A DNA stretch of 64,000 nt from the NCBI RefSeq assembly GCF_029227915.1, contig NC_079878.1, positions 5,456,001 to 5,520,000 on the forward strand, written 5' to 3'. A program made the translations under genes and the position numbers. Of this stretch, positions 37,451-49,600 are shown in pieces. How positions within the stretch are numbered: position 1 is the stretch's first letter; the number at the start of each line of letters is the position of its first letter. The notes below the pieces were generated by a model. The model searched no databases. It was given only the letters and a program-made list of their open reading frames with translations, and was not told the DNA's origin. The DNA comes from Hydractinia symbiolongicarpus. Its lineage: Eukaryota; Cnidaria; Hydrozoa; Anthoathecata; Hydractiniidae.

Positions 37451-39920
37451 CAGGGGCGGATTCACACATTGGCGAACTCGGCACTCGCCTAAGGTAAAAT
37501 TTAGCCTCCCTGCGCTTTCTAGAATCGTTACATTTAGGTTCGTTTTCACTTCGCTTTTTTATATTATGTTGTAGCAGTATCTCCTTCGCAGTGCTTTGCC
37601 GAGTCTGTAAGATTTTTCCTAGTGCTACGGTACCGATTTAATATTTTGTCCTATTTCATACTTCAGGTCTGTTCCAAGTGACTCCATAGGCTACCGTAAA
37701 ATTTGGTAAAGTCGGCGAGAAGCACATCTCGCCGACTGTGGAGTGCTTTTCGCCGACTGTGAGTAAATTTACGGTAGTTTTCTATAGGCCGACAGAAAGT
37801 CCACCTTACAAGGACAATTGTTTATATTACTCGCTGACCGTTGCATATGACAATCTCGCCAAGGTAGGCTAAGATTTCCCTATTTCAATTCTTTCCATTC
37901 ATGGATTTAGCAATGAACATGAGGAAACGCGTAAAGTCTGCTGTAAGAAGCGATAAAACCAACGATGTTAAAATTTTGCACGCGAGAAAGAAAAAATATT
38001 ACTGGAAATTTATTCCCTGTGTCGCTTGTGATTGCAGAAGAAAAGCAGTTTGGTAGAAAAGCAGGCTTTGACTTTACAAAAATAATAGCATTAACTTGAT
38101 GACTACGCTTTAAGGTAGTTTACTTTTAATTCCATTGAACTTAGAGCTGTTTATGGTTTCACTTTCAACAAATTTGAAAAAGCTTTGTGTCAAATTCAAA
38201 AGAGCTTTATGTTGTCTTGGGTTTCTTTTTTATTTAAGTAGCAAGACATTTTATAACATCACAATAAATCGAATAGCTAGCCAGCTGGTTATTTTTTGTA
38301 GCTGGTGAAGGTGTAATGTATATAACAATTTGTTGACTTCAGCTGGTTATTATTTGTAGCTGGTAAAGGTGTAATGTATACAACAATTTGTTGACTTCAG
38401 CTGGTTATTTTTTGTAGCTGGTAGAGGTGTAATGTATATAACAATTTGTTGACTTCAGCTGGTTATTTTTTGTAGCTGGTAGAGGTGTAATGTATATAAC
38501 AATTTGTTGACTTCAGCTGGTTATTTTTTGTAGCTGGTAGAGGTGTAGTATATATAACAATTTGTTGACTTCAGCTGATTATTTTTTGTAGCTGGTAGAG
38601 GTGTAATGTATATAACAATTTGTTGACTTCGTAACAACTTTGTATGTTTACTTTGTAGATTCAAGTCTTCTGGCAGTAGCACTTTTGAAACGACTTTTTA
38701 ACATGCCACGAGGCCAAGGAAGAGAACACTAGTTTTGGGAGGTAAACTTTGACAAGACTTTATGATGTTTTGGTGTAAAATCTGGAGCCTCGTATCGAAA
38801 TAATTCCTGGAAATGGTCCTAATTATATACAATTCGAATAAGAAAAAGGCATGGCTTTATTTAACGAATGAAATGACAAAAGTTTTTCACACTTTCACTA
38901 AAGAAGTTGTCTTGCTGATAGACTTAAAAAATGTTTGTGATTCTGCCAACATGGCGAACTTGACTTAGTATATATACTTATTACAACCCTATCCAGATGG
39001 ACACAAAAACGTGTAATAATGTAGTTGTGATATCTGTTTTTGAATGATTTTGTTTTGGTAAAAATTTAAAGTATTTATAGTAATTATGGCATAACAGCTA
39101 AAAGGTATTTTCAAGTTTGTTTCAACATTTTAAAAGTCTGAGCTAGAAATAGTTACCAAAAAATAAAAACAGTGTTTTCTTGTTATTAGGCTAATAGGGC
39201 TAAATATTTATTGACTGAATGTTGTACTAAATCAGTGTTCATTCTCTCGTTTTTGTAGGTTGTTGTGTTGTAAAGTTGTTTTTAATTAGCTATATAATCT
39301 TGCCATTTTTATTTTATTGCATTTATCTGTTGTTGTTTATGTTGTTGTTACTATGATGAAATAAAGCCTATTTACATATGCATTTTTGTGATGTTGTTTT
39401 TTGCTTATTTTTCTTTAAGGCCTCCTTTTTCATGTTATTGAATGTTTTGAATAGATTAAATATGAAAAAATTTTATTAGTAACATATAGTGTTTTGCATT
39501 ACCGAATTATAAAAATTATGTCTTTTTTACTTAATTTAGCTTCCAAAAATTTATAGCCTTTTTAAAAGCTATTATATTCACCCATAACTTGCAAAAAAAA
39601 TTCTGGATGTGAAAGAAAGAAGAAGTTTTGCTAATCTTAGCACTAATTCTTCTGAAAACATTATTTAGCTTTCATTTAAGAATTTTATGATTGTTTTTTC
39701 CAAATAAAATGTAAGAAATAGACTTGTAAAGGTGTCATGTCTGCTGCATTTTGAAGTGCTGAAATAGGTAAATAAGCTAAAGCTTCGCCCAAGACCCCAC
39801 TTAGGGGGCTTACAGCGCTTCCCAAGACCCCCATCTGATTTTAACACGCGCAATTTTTGGGCAGCTTTGGCTCGCTTCGCAAATCCGCCTAAGGAGAAAA
39901 AAATCCTGTATCCGTCTCTG
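37451..39920. mobile_element. hAT-like non-autonomous element, unit B copy
   Basis: Same element, termini and aactg target duplication (37446-37450, 39921-39925) as in unit A. It is 2,470 bp; the excess over copy A is explained almost entirely by four additional 58-bp minisatellite units. Confidence 0.82.
38282..38629. repeat. 58-bp minisatellite, 6 units
   Basis: Units start at 38282, 38340, 38398, 38456, 38514 and 38572, each beginning cagctg(g/a)ttatt. Units 3-6 share the variant gctggtagaggtgta, which marks them as products of a local expansion after the A/B duplication. Confidence 0.93.
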
Positions 39921-40321
39921 AACTGATGTGACTCAATTTAGATAATTCTTTTTGTAATGGAAACTTTCAGTTATTGATTCGTTTTTATACTTCTTTGTGC
40001 TTTTTATACTTCTTTATCTATTATATCTCTTTACATCTTTAGTTAGTTATAGATGGAATGTATTCTTTCATTATATTTTACAAACCTGAAAACAGTATTC
40101 TAAAAACGAAACAGATTAGAGACATACAACTGTTTAATACTTTAATACAAAAAGTTCTCAAACGAACTGAAAGAAGATTAATCTAGTTTCTGTCCTATAC
40201 ATGTAGTCTTAAAGCAACCATGTCAACGCAGCAAGGTAAACTACAGTAAATCCCCTTCGTCACGGTAGTGATCACTTCATTTCTTGGCGTCGATCAGAAC
40301 TTCTAACAGCTATATGTCACC

Positions 40322-40745
40322 TTCTTTTGTTTCTTTAACACAAAAATTAACAGACGAAGTTGCAAATTTTTGAGCCTATCCACCCTCTTTTTAACCTGTA
40401 ATGGTTCATGGAATAACTAATGTGTAATTCGAAAAGTTTTAGAGTTAGTCAAATTTATGTGTAATTTTAGTAGCATGAACATAAGATGTAAAGTTTAGGA
40501 ACATTTTGTACAAAACTGGTTAAAAATCAAGTAACGACTTTAACGTCGAGATATTACGCTATACAGAACATATGGAGAAAACCTTTCATCCCATATACTA
40601 CGTAAATCTTCTTTGACAGAAATAAGTTTCAATTGAAATGGAGAGAGAAAATGATAGTATCATGAGACACATCTTCACATCTGAGAATGTGGTGAATTGT
40701 GTGTCAAAATTAGTGTTTCTAAACAAACTACTTTTTATTTAGGTT
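40322..40745. other. Flank between unit B and the BCCT relic
   Basis: Unique sequence beginning just after the unit B breakpoint. No gene is recognised until homology to BCCT exon 1 resumes near 40720. Confidence 0.5.
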
Positions 40746-43490
40746 ATGAAAGATTCATCAGCGATTCAAGTGAAATCTATTAAAGAAAGGCAAGCTTTAA
40801 ATGGTGAAAAGTAAGAATTTCTTATAATCTCTATGGACTTTGCAGAAACTGCACAGTAAATATTCAAAAATTTATAAACTGTATCTAGATTTTTTTAACA
40901 CATCCTATTTTTATTTACTTTAAACGATAAAATTGAAAAATTGCCTCACAATCGGATTTTCTTGTTTTCGTGCATAATCCCAAAAGGGTAGTTGATTTGA
41001 TTGGCCATATTTTACCCTTTAAAATATGGGTGGTAGATAGCTTCAACACTTAGTACTGGGTTAAATGGTCAATTAAAGATATTATTGCGTAGCAAATATG
41101 CCAGTAATATAATATTATTTTGCAAAACTTGAGGCCGGAAAAATTAGATTTTAACATCTGTCTCTGCTTGGATCACAAGTAAACAGAACAAAATTTGTAA
41201 TATATAGCAATGACGTTTTCTTGAAGACGCTTATTGCAGAAGTCAGTTACTCAAAGTTATCAGTCAGTCAAAAAGTCAGTTATCTTTTTACAATCAGAAA
41301 CTAAAAATCCCACCACAAGGAAGTAAAAGAAAACGAATAAACAGTACAGAGTATTGGCACATTCTAACTGAAATAGTTACACATTACCAATAAAATTTTT
41401 GTCGTAATTCAAGTAACCACGAATCATGTTTGATATAACGACGGATGCTTAGCAAGTTAATGCAGGATTATAAAATTGGATAATGTACTTACGACATCAA
41501 AAAGAAATTTCGGTATTGTAAAGATATAGCCATTATCTTGTAACACAAAGTCTAAATATTCTTCAATACGTTTAGATACATATTATGCCAATGTACAATT
41601 GGAAGAATATCATTTGACTGCAATCCAGTAGTATCAATTGCAACCATACTTTTCATGTGCTCTCTGATTACCTGGTCATTTGTTGATTCTAATATTAAAA
41701 ATCATTTGGAAGCTGTAAAGAGTCGGGTGATAGATCGTTTTTCGTGGTTATTTGTTGCAAAACAAGCCATTTGCACCGTCTTTGCGGTCATTGTTTATGT
41801 TAAGTGGAGACATGTCAAATTAGGTACACACAGATTACACATCTGTGTATTTAAAAGCAAAAGATTCTTAATATACCTACATGACAGTCAAGAACTTCTC
41901 ATATACTGATATACAATCTTCCAAGCTTTTATGATATCATGAAGCAAAATTTCTTATATTTTAAGTAAAGAAGACGACAAACCCAAATATGGCAACTTTG
42001 CGTATTTCAGTATAAGAACCCCCATTACTTTGGGAGTAATAGGAGTTCTTTAATAAATTTTGGAAGGTGACACTTCATCATTTCTTATCCCTGTAATGAT
42101 GGTTGTATTTTGTATGTGACAAGTCCATTCCGATGGACCTTTCCACGAGTTAAATAATAGTGATGGTATATATATAGTTATGCAATTGAACTAATAAAAA
42201 TTGATGTTCCAATGTTTCATTTTTTCTATATTTATTGTAATTTTCTCGGTACATCTGCGTATGCTATTTTAGCTATTCTACTCTCATTTCTTGTATATCG
42301 TAAGGCGCTACTGCTTATGACGAGGAGTTGTTTTTACCCTGTGTTCTGGTCGACTGTGTTCGGAAGACTTGGTGATTTCATTGATACACTTAAATTCATC
42401 TTAGCATTTGTTGGCACAAGCGTTGGTTAAAAGAATAGATCGAAAAGCATCTCAACAGGACTTGGAAAGAAAATAGAAAGTTACGAAGAAAACACTCGAA
42501 ATCAATTTTTTTAGTATGGGCGATGATTTTAATTGCAACCATATCTGTAATAGCCTGTGCTTTCAATGCAAATGAGTTAGTAAATAATATGTTATAGCAG
42601 TTATACGAATGTCAGCTTAAACTATGTAGCTTTCTATCTTCCATTAAAACCGACAGAAATCATCGTCAACAAATTTTTTCGCAAATAATCTATCGCAAAC
42701 ACATGTCGGGTGTTGTTTCCATTCACCAGAATTAATTCATGAGAATCAATTCTTTTCAGCTCATCACCATGGGCAGCGAAAGAAACATTTGTGTGTTCTC
42801 GTTTAACTTTGAGACCAAATATGCATTGTTTTATGAAAAATTTCATAAAAAAATAAATTAATTTAAAAATAAAATTTCATTTTCTATCGTAAAAAAATCT
42901 ACGACAGAATTTAAAAATAACCGGGTACTTAAACAAGAATTAGTCTTTTTAGCAATGATCATTTGCGCAAATTTCTGGCAGTGAACACTTAGCTTAGGCG
43001 AAATGCAGAAGAAGATCAATGTCTTTAAAAATTTGATGACGTCAGCAATAGTCTATTTACAAAAAAATTCTTTAACTTTTGTTTCTTATGTAGCTATAGG
43101 ACCTTATACCACCGGGAGGTTATCTGTGTGTTTGAAGATCTTACAAAGTGTTCGACCTTCTTCTAAGCCCTTATTATGCAACTTTTCCATCAACTCAAGT
43201 ACCAGGTTTAGCTTTAAGTTGCTTGCCAATGTCAAATGTACATCACCTGTTCACATATGAATTATAATGTAAATTTGTTTTATAGGTGCAACATTTTTTA
43301 TGGTTATTTTCTTCAGCGCAGAAACCACCTTTTTTGTTAAAGGTCATTGTTCAAACTGTTGGATTTCACTTTCAGCAAATAATTGGGGTGTCGTTACACA
43401 CTGCAGATTTTTCTGGGAAAGCTAATTTTCTAAATAGGACAGAAATAACAGATGGAAATGTGTGGACACATGCTGACACACTATATAACG
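40746..43490 (+). pseudogene. Third BCCT transporter copy, decayed and 3'-truncated
   Basis: Exon 1 (40746-40810) and exon 2 (41576-41823) are still open and correctly phased. Exon 3 has an altered acceptor (ttttaagtaaag instead of ttttaggtaaag), an internal deletion of about 50 bases and a stop. Exon 4 (about 42236-42590) has lost its start and carries a stop where ggc-tta became ggt-taa. Exon 5 (43286-43490) has an extra base in cctttttt. Exons 6 and 7 are missing. Homology to intron 5 continues to about 44275 and then ends. Divergence from A and B is far greater than that between A and B, so this copy came from an earlier duplication. Fragments could still be transcribed. Confidence 0.85.
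42112..42165 (-). repeat. Hairpin-repeat fragment in the BCCT relic
   Basis: The minus-strand sequence taactcgtgg-aaaggt-ccatcgg corresponds to the core of the dispersed hairpin repeat found in intron 3 of copies A and B. The insertion therefore predates all three BCCT copies. Confidence 0.45.
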
Positions 43491-45297
43491 GTATGCACTG
43501 CATAAAACGAAATATGTGTGAATTTTGCTCCTTGTAAACTGTACACATTCTTTTTAATAAATAATTTACTTTTCACTCTGATATTGTCCGGGGTTTTTTG
43601 ACCATATTATGACCGGGTGGTCACAAAATATGTTCAAAAAAATATGTTTTTCTTATAGCAGCATTTTTTTTCTGTGACATCATCAGAAGCTTGACATTTG
43701 TCCAAAATACCACTATCTGCTTATAATTCAATTACTTTAATTTTAGAGCAAATCTTGACATTGTATTTATAGTTTCTGACAGCCACATTGAAGTTATTGA
43801 CATATTTGTGGGTTTCCGATTTTTTCGGATTTCAGGTAAAATCCGAAAAAATCGGAAAGTCAGTTCAATTACGTGTCCAATACATACAGAGTGATCCCCG
43901 TCGATTAAATATAGTTGTGTTGTAAGTTTAAAGGTTTAAAGATAATCCTAACGAAAGTTATTATAGACTTTTAGGGGTAGCATCAAGTAATACCCAATAT
44001 AGCCAAAGACTTTGAGAGGTATGGTTCCAAAAAACCGCACTTCAAGATTTGAAATCTATTTTTTAAAGTAGATGCATAGTACACATATTGTTTAATACTT
44101 TTTGAACATATATGGTGTCGAAACAATTTATCAGTGTCTCCGAAAATACATAAACTAGACATTATTAAAAACTTAGAAAAAACAGTGGAATTTTCATCCA
44201 TTAAATGAAAACGATCTAAAAACATATCGTACCAAGCTTCAAGTAATTATTTAATTCCAAATAAAGTTATAAGTACGTTTTTTAAATGTTGATAGCGAAA
44301 TAGCCAGTGCGAAATGTTGATGTATTCACCGTCCCGCAATGATACAAATTCTAAAATAATATATCACACTGAAAAGCTATTTAATATCTGTAGACATTTA
44401 ATTTTAATGCGATTGGAAACAGTTTAAAAACCTTTATTCCTGTCCATCCACTCTCAACAATATGACTGTAATTTGAAAAGCTTTTAACTGCTCCTTTGGA
44501 AGTCAGCGTTGTATTTCTTGAGAATTAATTTTCGCAAGGTGAACAGATGAAACATCGCGGAAATTAATTTTTCCGGTCACTAATTGGCCGCCGCGAAAGT
44601 CGTGGGTTACATATTGTCATATTACATATTGTCCCTAACAAAAATGTATTTTTTCAGTATGTAAATTGCTACTTACTTTTAAAAAAATTAACGGCTCTAT
44701 GAAAGTCAATCTTAAAATATCGCTAAATTTTCGCAAATTGTGACTACCAGAAAAAAAGAATTCGAGGAAACTATTTTCGTCATATTCAAGGGCCTTAAAT
44801 ATTTGGCGACCATTAAATATCACGAAATGGGCGAAAAAAGTAAAATTTTCGAAAGAAATAAAATTATTAATAATAATTATTAATAATCCTCTAACCGTAA
44901 GCACAAGGATCAATCATTTTCACTGTCACAAGAATCATTATTGTTCCATCTGACACTCTCCTCAAACCTGAACCCTAACCGGATGTACGATCAGTTAGTT
45001 ACACGTACCCGTCACTTACGATTGATTTTTTAACTGTGTTGTTTTATACCGGATTTATTGAGCAATTGTATTTAAAACACGTCTGGACAACGAGAACACA
45101 CACGACGCTTACATTACACAGTTGTAAACAGTTGACATGGGTGTGTGATATAGTTATCTTGTATTAAATTTTTACTTCCTGGGTGTCGAGTATGGCACCA
45201 AAATTGTTTCGAAAGTAAGATCACAAAGTAAGACTAATTTATTTTAGGGTATATAAAAATCTTTTCAAATTAAGTTTTTATAAATACTGTCCAATTC
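43491..45297. other. Decayed BCCT intron remnant and 3' flank of the receptor-channel gene
   Basis: Bases up to about 44275 include remnants of BCCT intron 5 (match near 44130-44275). It also holds the perfect hairpin at 43813-43858 and cgcgaaa-type repetitive sequence at 44540-44860. An AATAAA on the minus strand at 45238-45243 lies 55 bases past the stop of the minus-strand channel gene. Confidence 0.55.
43813..43858. repeat. Perfect 20-bp inverted repeat
   Basis: Arm tttccgattttttcggattt (43813-43832) is matched without mismatch by its complement ending at 43858, with a loop of about six bases (caggta). It would form a strong hairpin in RNA or DNA. Confidence 0.9.
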
Positions 45298-46692
45298 TTA
45301 ACAGTTCAGTGCACGTCTCATTGATGCAACATCATCTTTTAAATAATCAATCTCCTTGCTCAGTTTCCTAATTTCGATAAATGAAGTTTTTAACACATTA
45401 CGATAAATTTCTTCGTCTGTTTTAGACTCTGCGTTTGAGACAACGTTCTTTTGGAACAATGTAATCCTTATAGTTTCGTATATACAGCCAGCAACCACCA
45501 AAAATATCGTGAGACCCAGCAATATCTGCATATAGATGCTCTCTTTAAAAAATTCTTTTATTGACCCACGGTAAATCGTAATCGTCTTACAATACCGCAC
45601 GATAGAATTTTCTGCTTCTGTAAAAATGTCTAATCCAGAAAAAGTTGAGCAATTGAGAAGACTTGTTACAGTTTTGCTTAATCCGAAGAGTGCATTTATT
45701 GACACTGGCTTGTTTATGGTGTATACAACATGCAGCGGTTGTTTGTGATTTCTAATGTCATCTTGATTCCATGACGCTACATGAATATTTATTAGAGCTG
45801 CATCAGCTTTATCTTTTCGAATTAAATCAAATACAGCATCCAGTGAATCGGCTGTTATTATGTCAGCTTCGTAATCATCCTTAGCTATCAGTGCTTCAGG
45901 TGAGTCACTTAAAACAGCTACTTTCTTTCCATATATGTCTAGAGAAGAAGTACCAGAAATGTTGTCAGTAATGGTAGCTGTCATGACACAAATCATGGCA
46001 ACTCCAAATAATGTCCATACACCACTGATGGTTCTTCCAATCACATAACGTGGCACCAAATCACCATAACCCACTGAGGTCATTGTAACAAATGACCACC
46101 ATACTCCCTGGCTTGCTCCAGTGATAAATGACTTGCCAAAGTCACCTCCATACAGCATTTCTGATGCCCATATAATTATGCCAAATATAATGCTAATTAA
46201 AACGGAATAAATTATAAGGCTTCTACAGCTTGTAATACCTTGCAAGATCTTTGCTGGCAATGATATCTTACTTTGGGACATAACAACTGCTAAACTTCTA
46301 CAAGTGAAAAAAGCAAATTTCATAAGCGGCGCTTTTTCTAATAAGGAGTTTAAAATTACATTATCTGCATAAAACGGGACCCAGAATGAATTTTGAAGTG
46401 TCACATTTTTAAGCTCGTTTTCTCCGTACGCTGATATCTGTTCTTTAGTTGCATTTTTTTTGATCAAATTTATAAACGAATTTCTGTCTGGCAATTTCTT
46501 GACATACTTAAAAACTCGTGTTCCATTTGCGCATAGGTTTTCTGTAGCTTTAAAAATTCTTGGAAATAAACCGTCCATATCTCCGTTTTCATTTCTGAAT
46601 ATATATGGCTTAATTTCCCAGTACACGATATCGATGCTTTGATTTGATGCTAGCACTGTTACGAACAATATCATAAACAATATGCAGTACAT
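45298..46692 (-). CDS. Glutamate-receptor-like ligand-gated channel with a K+ selectivity filter, intronless
   Basis: The protein has 464 residues. In order: signal peptide (1-16); a short extracellular S1 half of a periplasmic-binding-protein-like ligand domain (about 18-130, opening IDIVYWEIKPYIFRNENG) with sequons at N17, N56, N80 and N96; M1 (about 158-177); a pore loop ending TSVGYGD (205-211); M2 (about 219-241); the S2 half (about 250-380, with YGKKVAVLSDSPEAL and KADAALINI); a third helix (about 388-408); and a cytoplasmic tail with a predicted coiled coil (about 426-460). This is the layout of bacterial GluR0 plus the extra helix of eukaryotic iGluRs. Pore and M2 resemble prokaryotic K+ channels (GVWWSFVTMTSVGYGDLVP). 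Expected role: ligand-gated K+ current that hyperpolarises the cell. The ligand is unknown, because I do not see the standard S1 Arg motif of glutamate receptors, and S1 is shorter than usual. There is no amino-terminal domain. The gene is a single exon, unlike its multi-exon neighbours. Confidence 0.88.
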   Translation of the reverse strand: MYCILFMILFVTVLASNQSIDIVYWEIKPYIFRNENGDMDGLFPRIFKATENLCANGTRVFKYVKKLPDRNSFINLIKKNATKEQISAYGENELKNVTLQNSFWVPFYADNVILNSLLEKAPLMKFAFFTCRSLAVVMSQSKISLPAKILQGITSCRSLIIYSVLISIIFGIIIWASEMLYGGDFGKSFITGASQGVWWSFVTMTSVGYGDLVPRYVIGRTISGVWTLFGVAMICVMTATITDNISGTSSLDIYGKKVAVLSDSPEALIAKDDYEADIITADSLDAVFDLIRKDKADAALINIHVASWNQDDIRNHKQPLHVVYTINKPVSINALFGLSKTVTSLLNCSTFSGLDIFTEAENSIVRYCKTITIYRGSIKEFFKESIYMQILLGLTIFLVVAGCIYETIRITLFQKNVVSNAESKTDEEIYRNVLKTSFIEIRKLSKEIDYLKDDVASMRRALNC

Positions 46693-49600
46693 ATTTGCTA
46701 TCGTCCTTTCTTGAAATACATTGTTGCCTGTTTAATAGTGGCAATGTTAATGGTATATCATCCTACGAACTTTTTTTCACTTGCGTTTAAATTAATTAGT
46801 CGTCGACTACACACCACACAACTTAAATTATAGCTAAATGTGTATGAAATTCATTGGGATAAATATTAATAACACGCGTATCAATGTGTTACTAACAGAA
46901 ATAGAACTTTTGTTTCATTCAATGAAGAATGAACTATCTAACATAAAAAAACAACTGTGAGAGGTGTCAAAGTATTGGTGAATAATAATGAAATTAAAAA
47001 TGGCAGACAACAAGATGGTAGGTATGATGTAGATTTGGCGGCATTACTTCTAAAATCTCATTCTACTCTGCATGCTACTTATTAAAAAAAAAAAAAAAAT
47101 GGTCAAGATTTAACATGCTCAGGTTGCCTTTTATCGATTTTTAGGATTATCGATTTTTACACTATTATTCTTATGAACAGACAAAGATTTATCTGTTCCA
47201 GTATTACAATTTTGAGAATTTAAGTCCTAAATGTATTCAAAATTTCTGACAAAGCAATTTAGCGATATGGGAATTTACGTACAGCTTTGGATTACTCAGA
47301 GCTTCTTTTTTATGATATCTAGTATACAGAAACATAACCTTGGTTTTACGCTTTATTATATTACAAAATGTTACGAAAATTATACAGCCAAAGGGTCTTT
47401 TTTGCTTACAAGTGCCCAAATACCCTAGCTACTTGCTACTTAATAGTTTTCATAAAAAAGCGACTAGAAGTCAACCGTCATTTTTGCTAATATTTTTAAA
47501 ATTGTGCTAACTTTTAGTGATAACTTTTTTGATGTCATCAAATGTATCCTTACTAAAACAAAACAATCTACGTAATTTGCCCTTCACATCACTACAAACA
47601 GAACATAGACGTTTCACTGGATCGCTTGGTGTTCTTTAGAAAAACTGGTCTAGAATATGCAAAAGTCACTAGATATTGACATACAACCTTTAAAAATCGT
47701 AACCAAGATGACTCGGTCTGTACGTCACAGGTAGTGAAAGGGTTAACAAGAAACGCATTATACGCGCACATGACGGTACGCAACCAAAATACAAAAACGT
47801 AGCATATAATAAGCACAGAGGAAAGCTTTTAAACACATATTGTTGCACGTATTCACAGCATTGGTATCTCGTGTATTCTTACTGTGTAAGAAGAATCCGT
47901 AAAAACATACGCATAATCATTATAAATACACAAAAACGGGGTGTCGTTAGCTCGTCGAAAATCAACGTAATTAGGGTATGTGATGTCGCAGAAAATATTT
48001 TGTGTGTCTGAAAAACACAACCTCTTTCTCGCACAAAAACAGAAAGAATATTAATATTATTATATTGAGACTAGTAGTTAAACTCTTAAAAATTCCACAT
48101 GTTTGTCCGTCAACAGACTTTACCTTGCGGGACTAGTATAAAGCTGTGCGAAGCCATATTGGAAAACAAAGCACGAATATTATCCCTATTTATACTGTCG
48201 TTTTTTGTAACAAATATTCTGAAAGGTAGTGGATTTAACCATTTCAAATAACTGTGAAATGACTTAAGCTATATTGATGGAACAAGACAGGAATATAGTG
48301 CCGCATAAGAAATTATTTAGTGGGGATTAAAAGCTGCTGACGTACGTAATTCTGACACAAGGTTATCATTTCATGTCATCATTATGAGTCTTTTAAAACG
48401 GTTTTTATGTGAATATTGTTTACCAAACGGTTTCTATGGGCATCCATGGTAAAAATACCGTTTTTGTAACAATGCAGAAGGTGAGTTTAAACAATGCTAA
48501 GACACATCAATATTTTTTCTGGGACTACATTTTGAAATACGGTTGCTATGGAAACTCCCAAATTGCATTTTCAGAAATTTTTCCATGAAAGGTCGCTATT
48601 TTGTCTAAGTCGCTATATTGTTAGCCCTGCTGGAGAAGTAATTTAAGAGCTATAATAAAAGCGATTTTGTGGTGAAATTCTTCCCTCATCCCCCACCCAA
48701 ATATAGAAAGGATTAACAGAGAAAAAATATGGCCTCGATCATAAAAGAAGGGAAAAGAGTAGAACAAAGTGTTTTTCTTTAAAGTTTGAAGCCTATTCGC
48801 ACTGATCTCAGGATTAGCTGAAATGTTTCAAGCGCGTTTCTTTGTCTGGCTAAAGTTGGTAAACAAGTCAGTTACGGTTAAAAATAAACACATAAAAACC
48901 AACCCCTAATGTGCTATTACGTCAAAAGGATCTAAAATTACTTCTCTTGTGTAAGCAACGCTGTATCCGTTAGTACACGTAAAAAAATATCGCGATTTAT
49001 CGATTTATTTACGTCATTAATTTTTATAAAAAAGTTGTTTGTTTATAACAAAAGTTGTAACCAGGGCAACGGAATATAATCATACATTCTTGTTTTCCTT
49101 TAGTTCTTGTGAGTTATTTTTGAGAAATAATTTTGGTGGATTATTTTTTTGCAACCGGGGAAAATTTTAAATTTTATGACTAATTCTATAGTTGCAGTTT
49201 TAGTAACAGCTCTAGCTTTTTTCGGCACACTTTCTTAACAAAGAATTATACATATGTTTAAGCATGTTTTTTCGTTTGTTTTTTATGAAATGAAATTAAT
49301 CAGCTAAGGAAACAAACTCATTTCCATTTACCTGGTAGATTTTTTTAAGAGAGATGGATAAAGCACGTAGACAGACAGGCACCTAGACAGACAGGGCGTT
49401 TAACTAATTTATATTAGAACCTTGTATTTTATTTTAAATAAGCGGTTAGACAAGTTTCTGGGCGCCTGGTCTGGTATGCAATTAAAATTCGACAAATTAA
49501 CATTAATTTTAAATTTTAAGAAGGCTGCTCCTTCGGTGCAACATATATATTTTTAAAAGTTTTTATTAAAATATTGGTGTAAGCCTATCGCAGGAATTTC

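Larger units (their letters stand above)
27368..40321. repeat. Tandem segmental duplication, unit B
   Basis: Direct repeat of unit A, from aactagtaacttgtgg to tatatgtcacc, followed by unique DNA (ttcttttg). It is longer than A because of a 2.3-kb hAT-like insertion (28749-31059) and four extra minisatellite units; it lacks the 338-bp segment of A. The breakpoints show little or no homology between the outer flanks, pointing to end joining or a replication-based event. Confidence 0.92.

Noticed and set aside
43491-44275. Exons 6 and 7 of the third BCCT copy
   Set aside because: Homology continues only into intron 5 and stops near 44275. No WWIS or QADSSS motif can be found further on.
46460-46642. 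Plus-strand 60-residue reading frame
   Set aside because: It is the antisense shadow of the receptor-channel gene.
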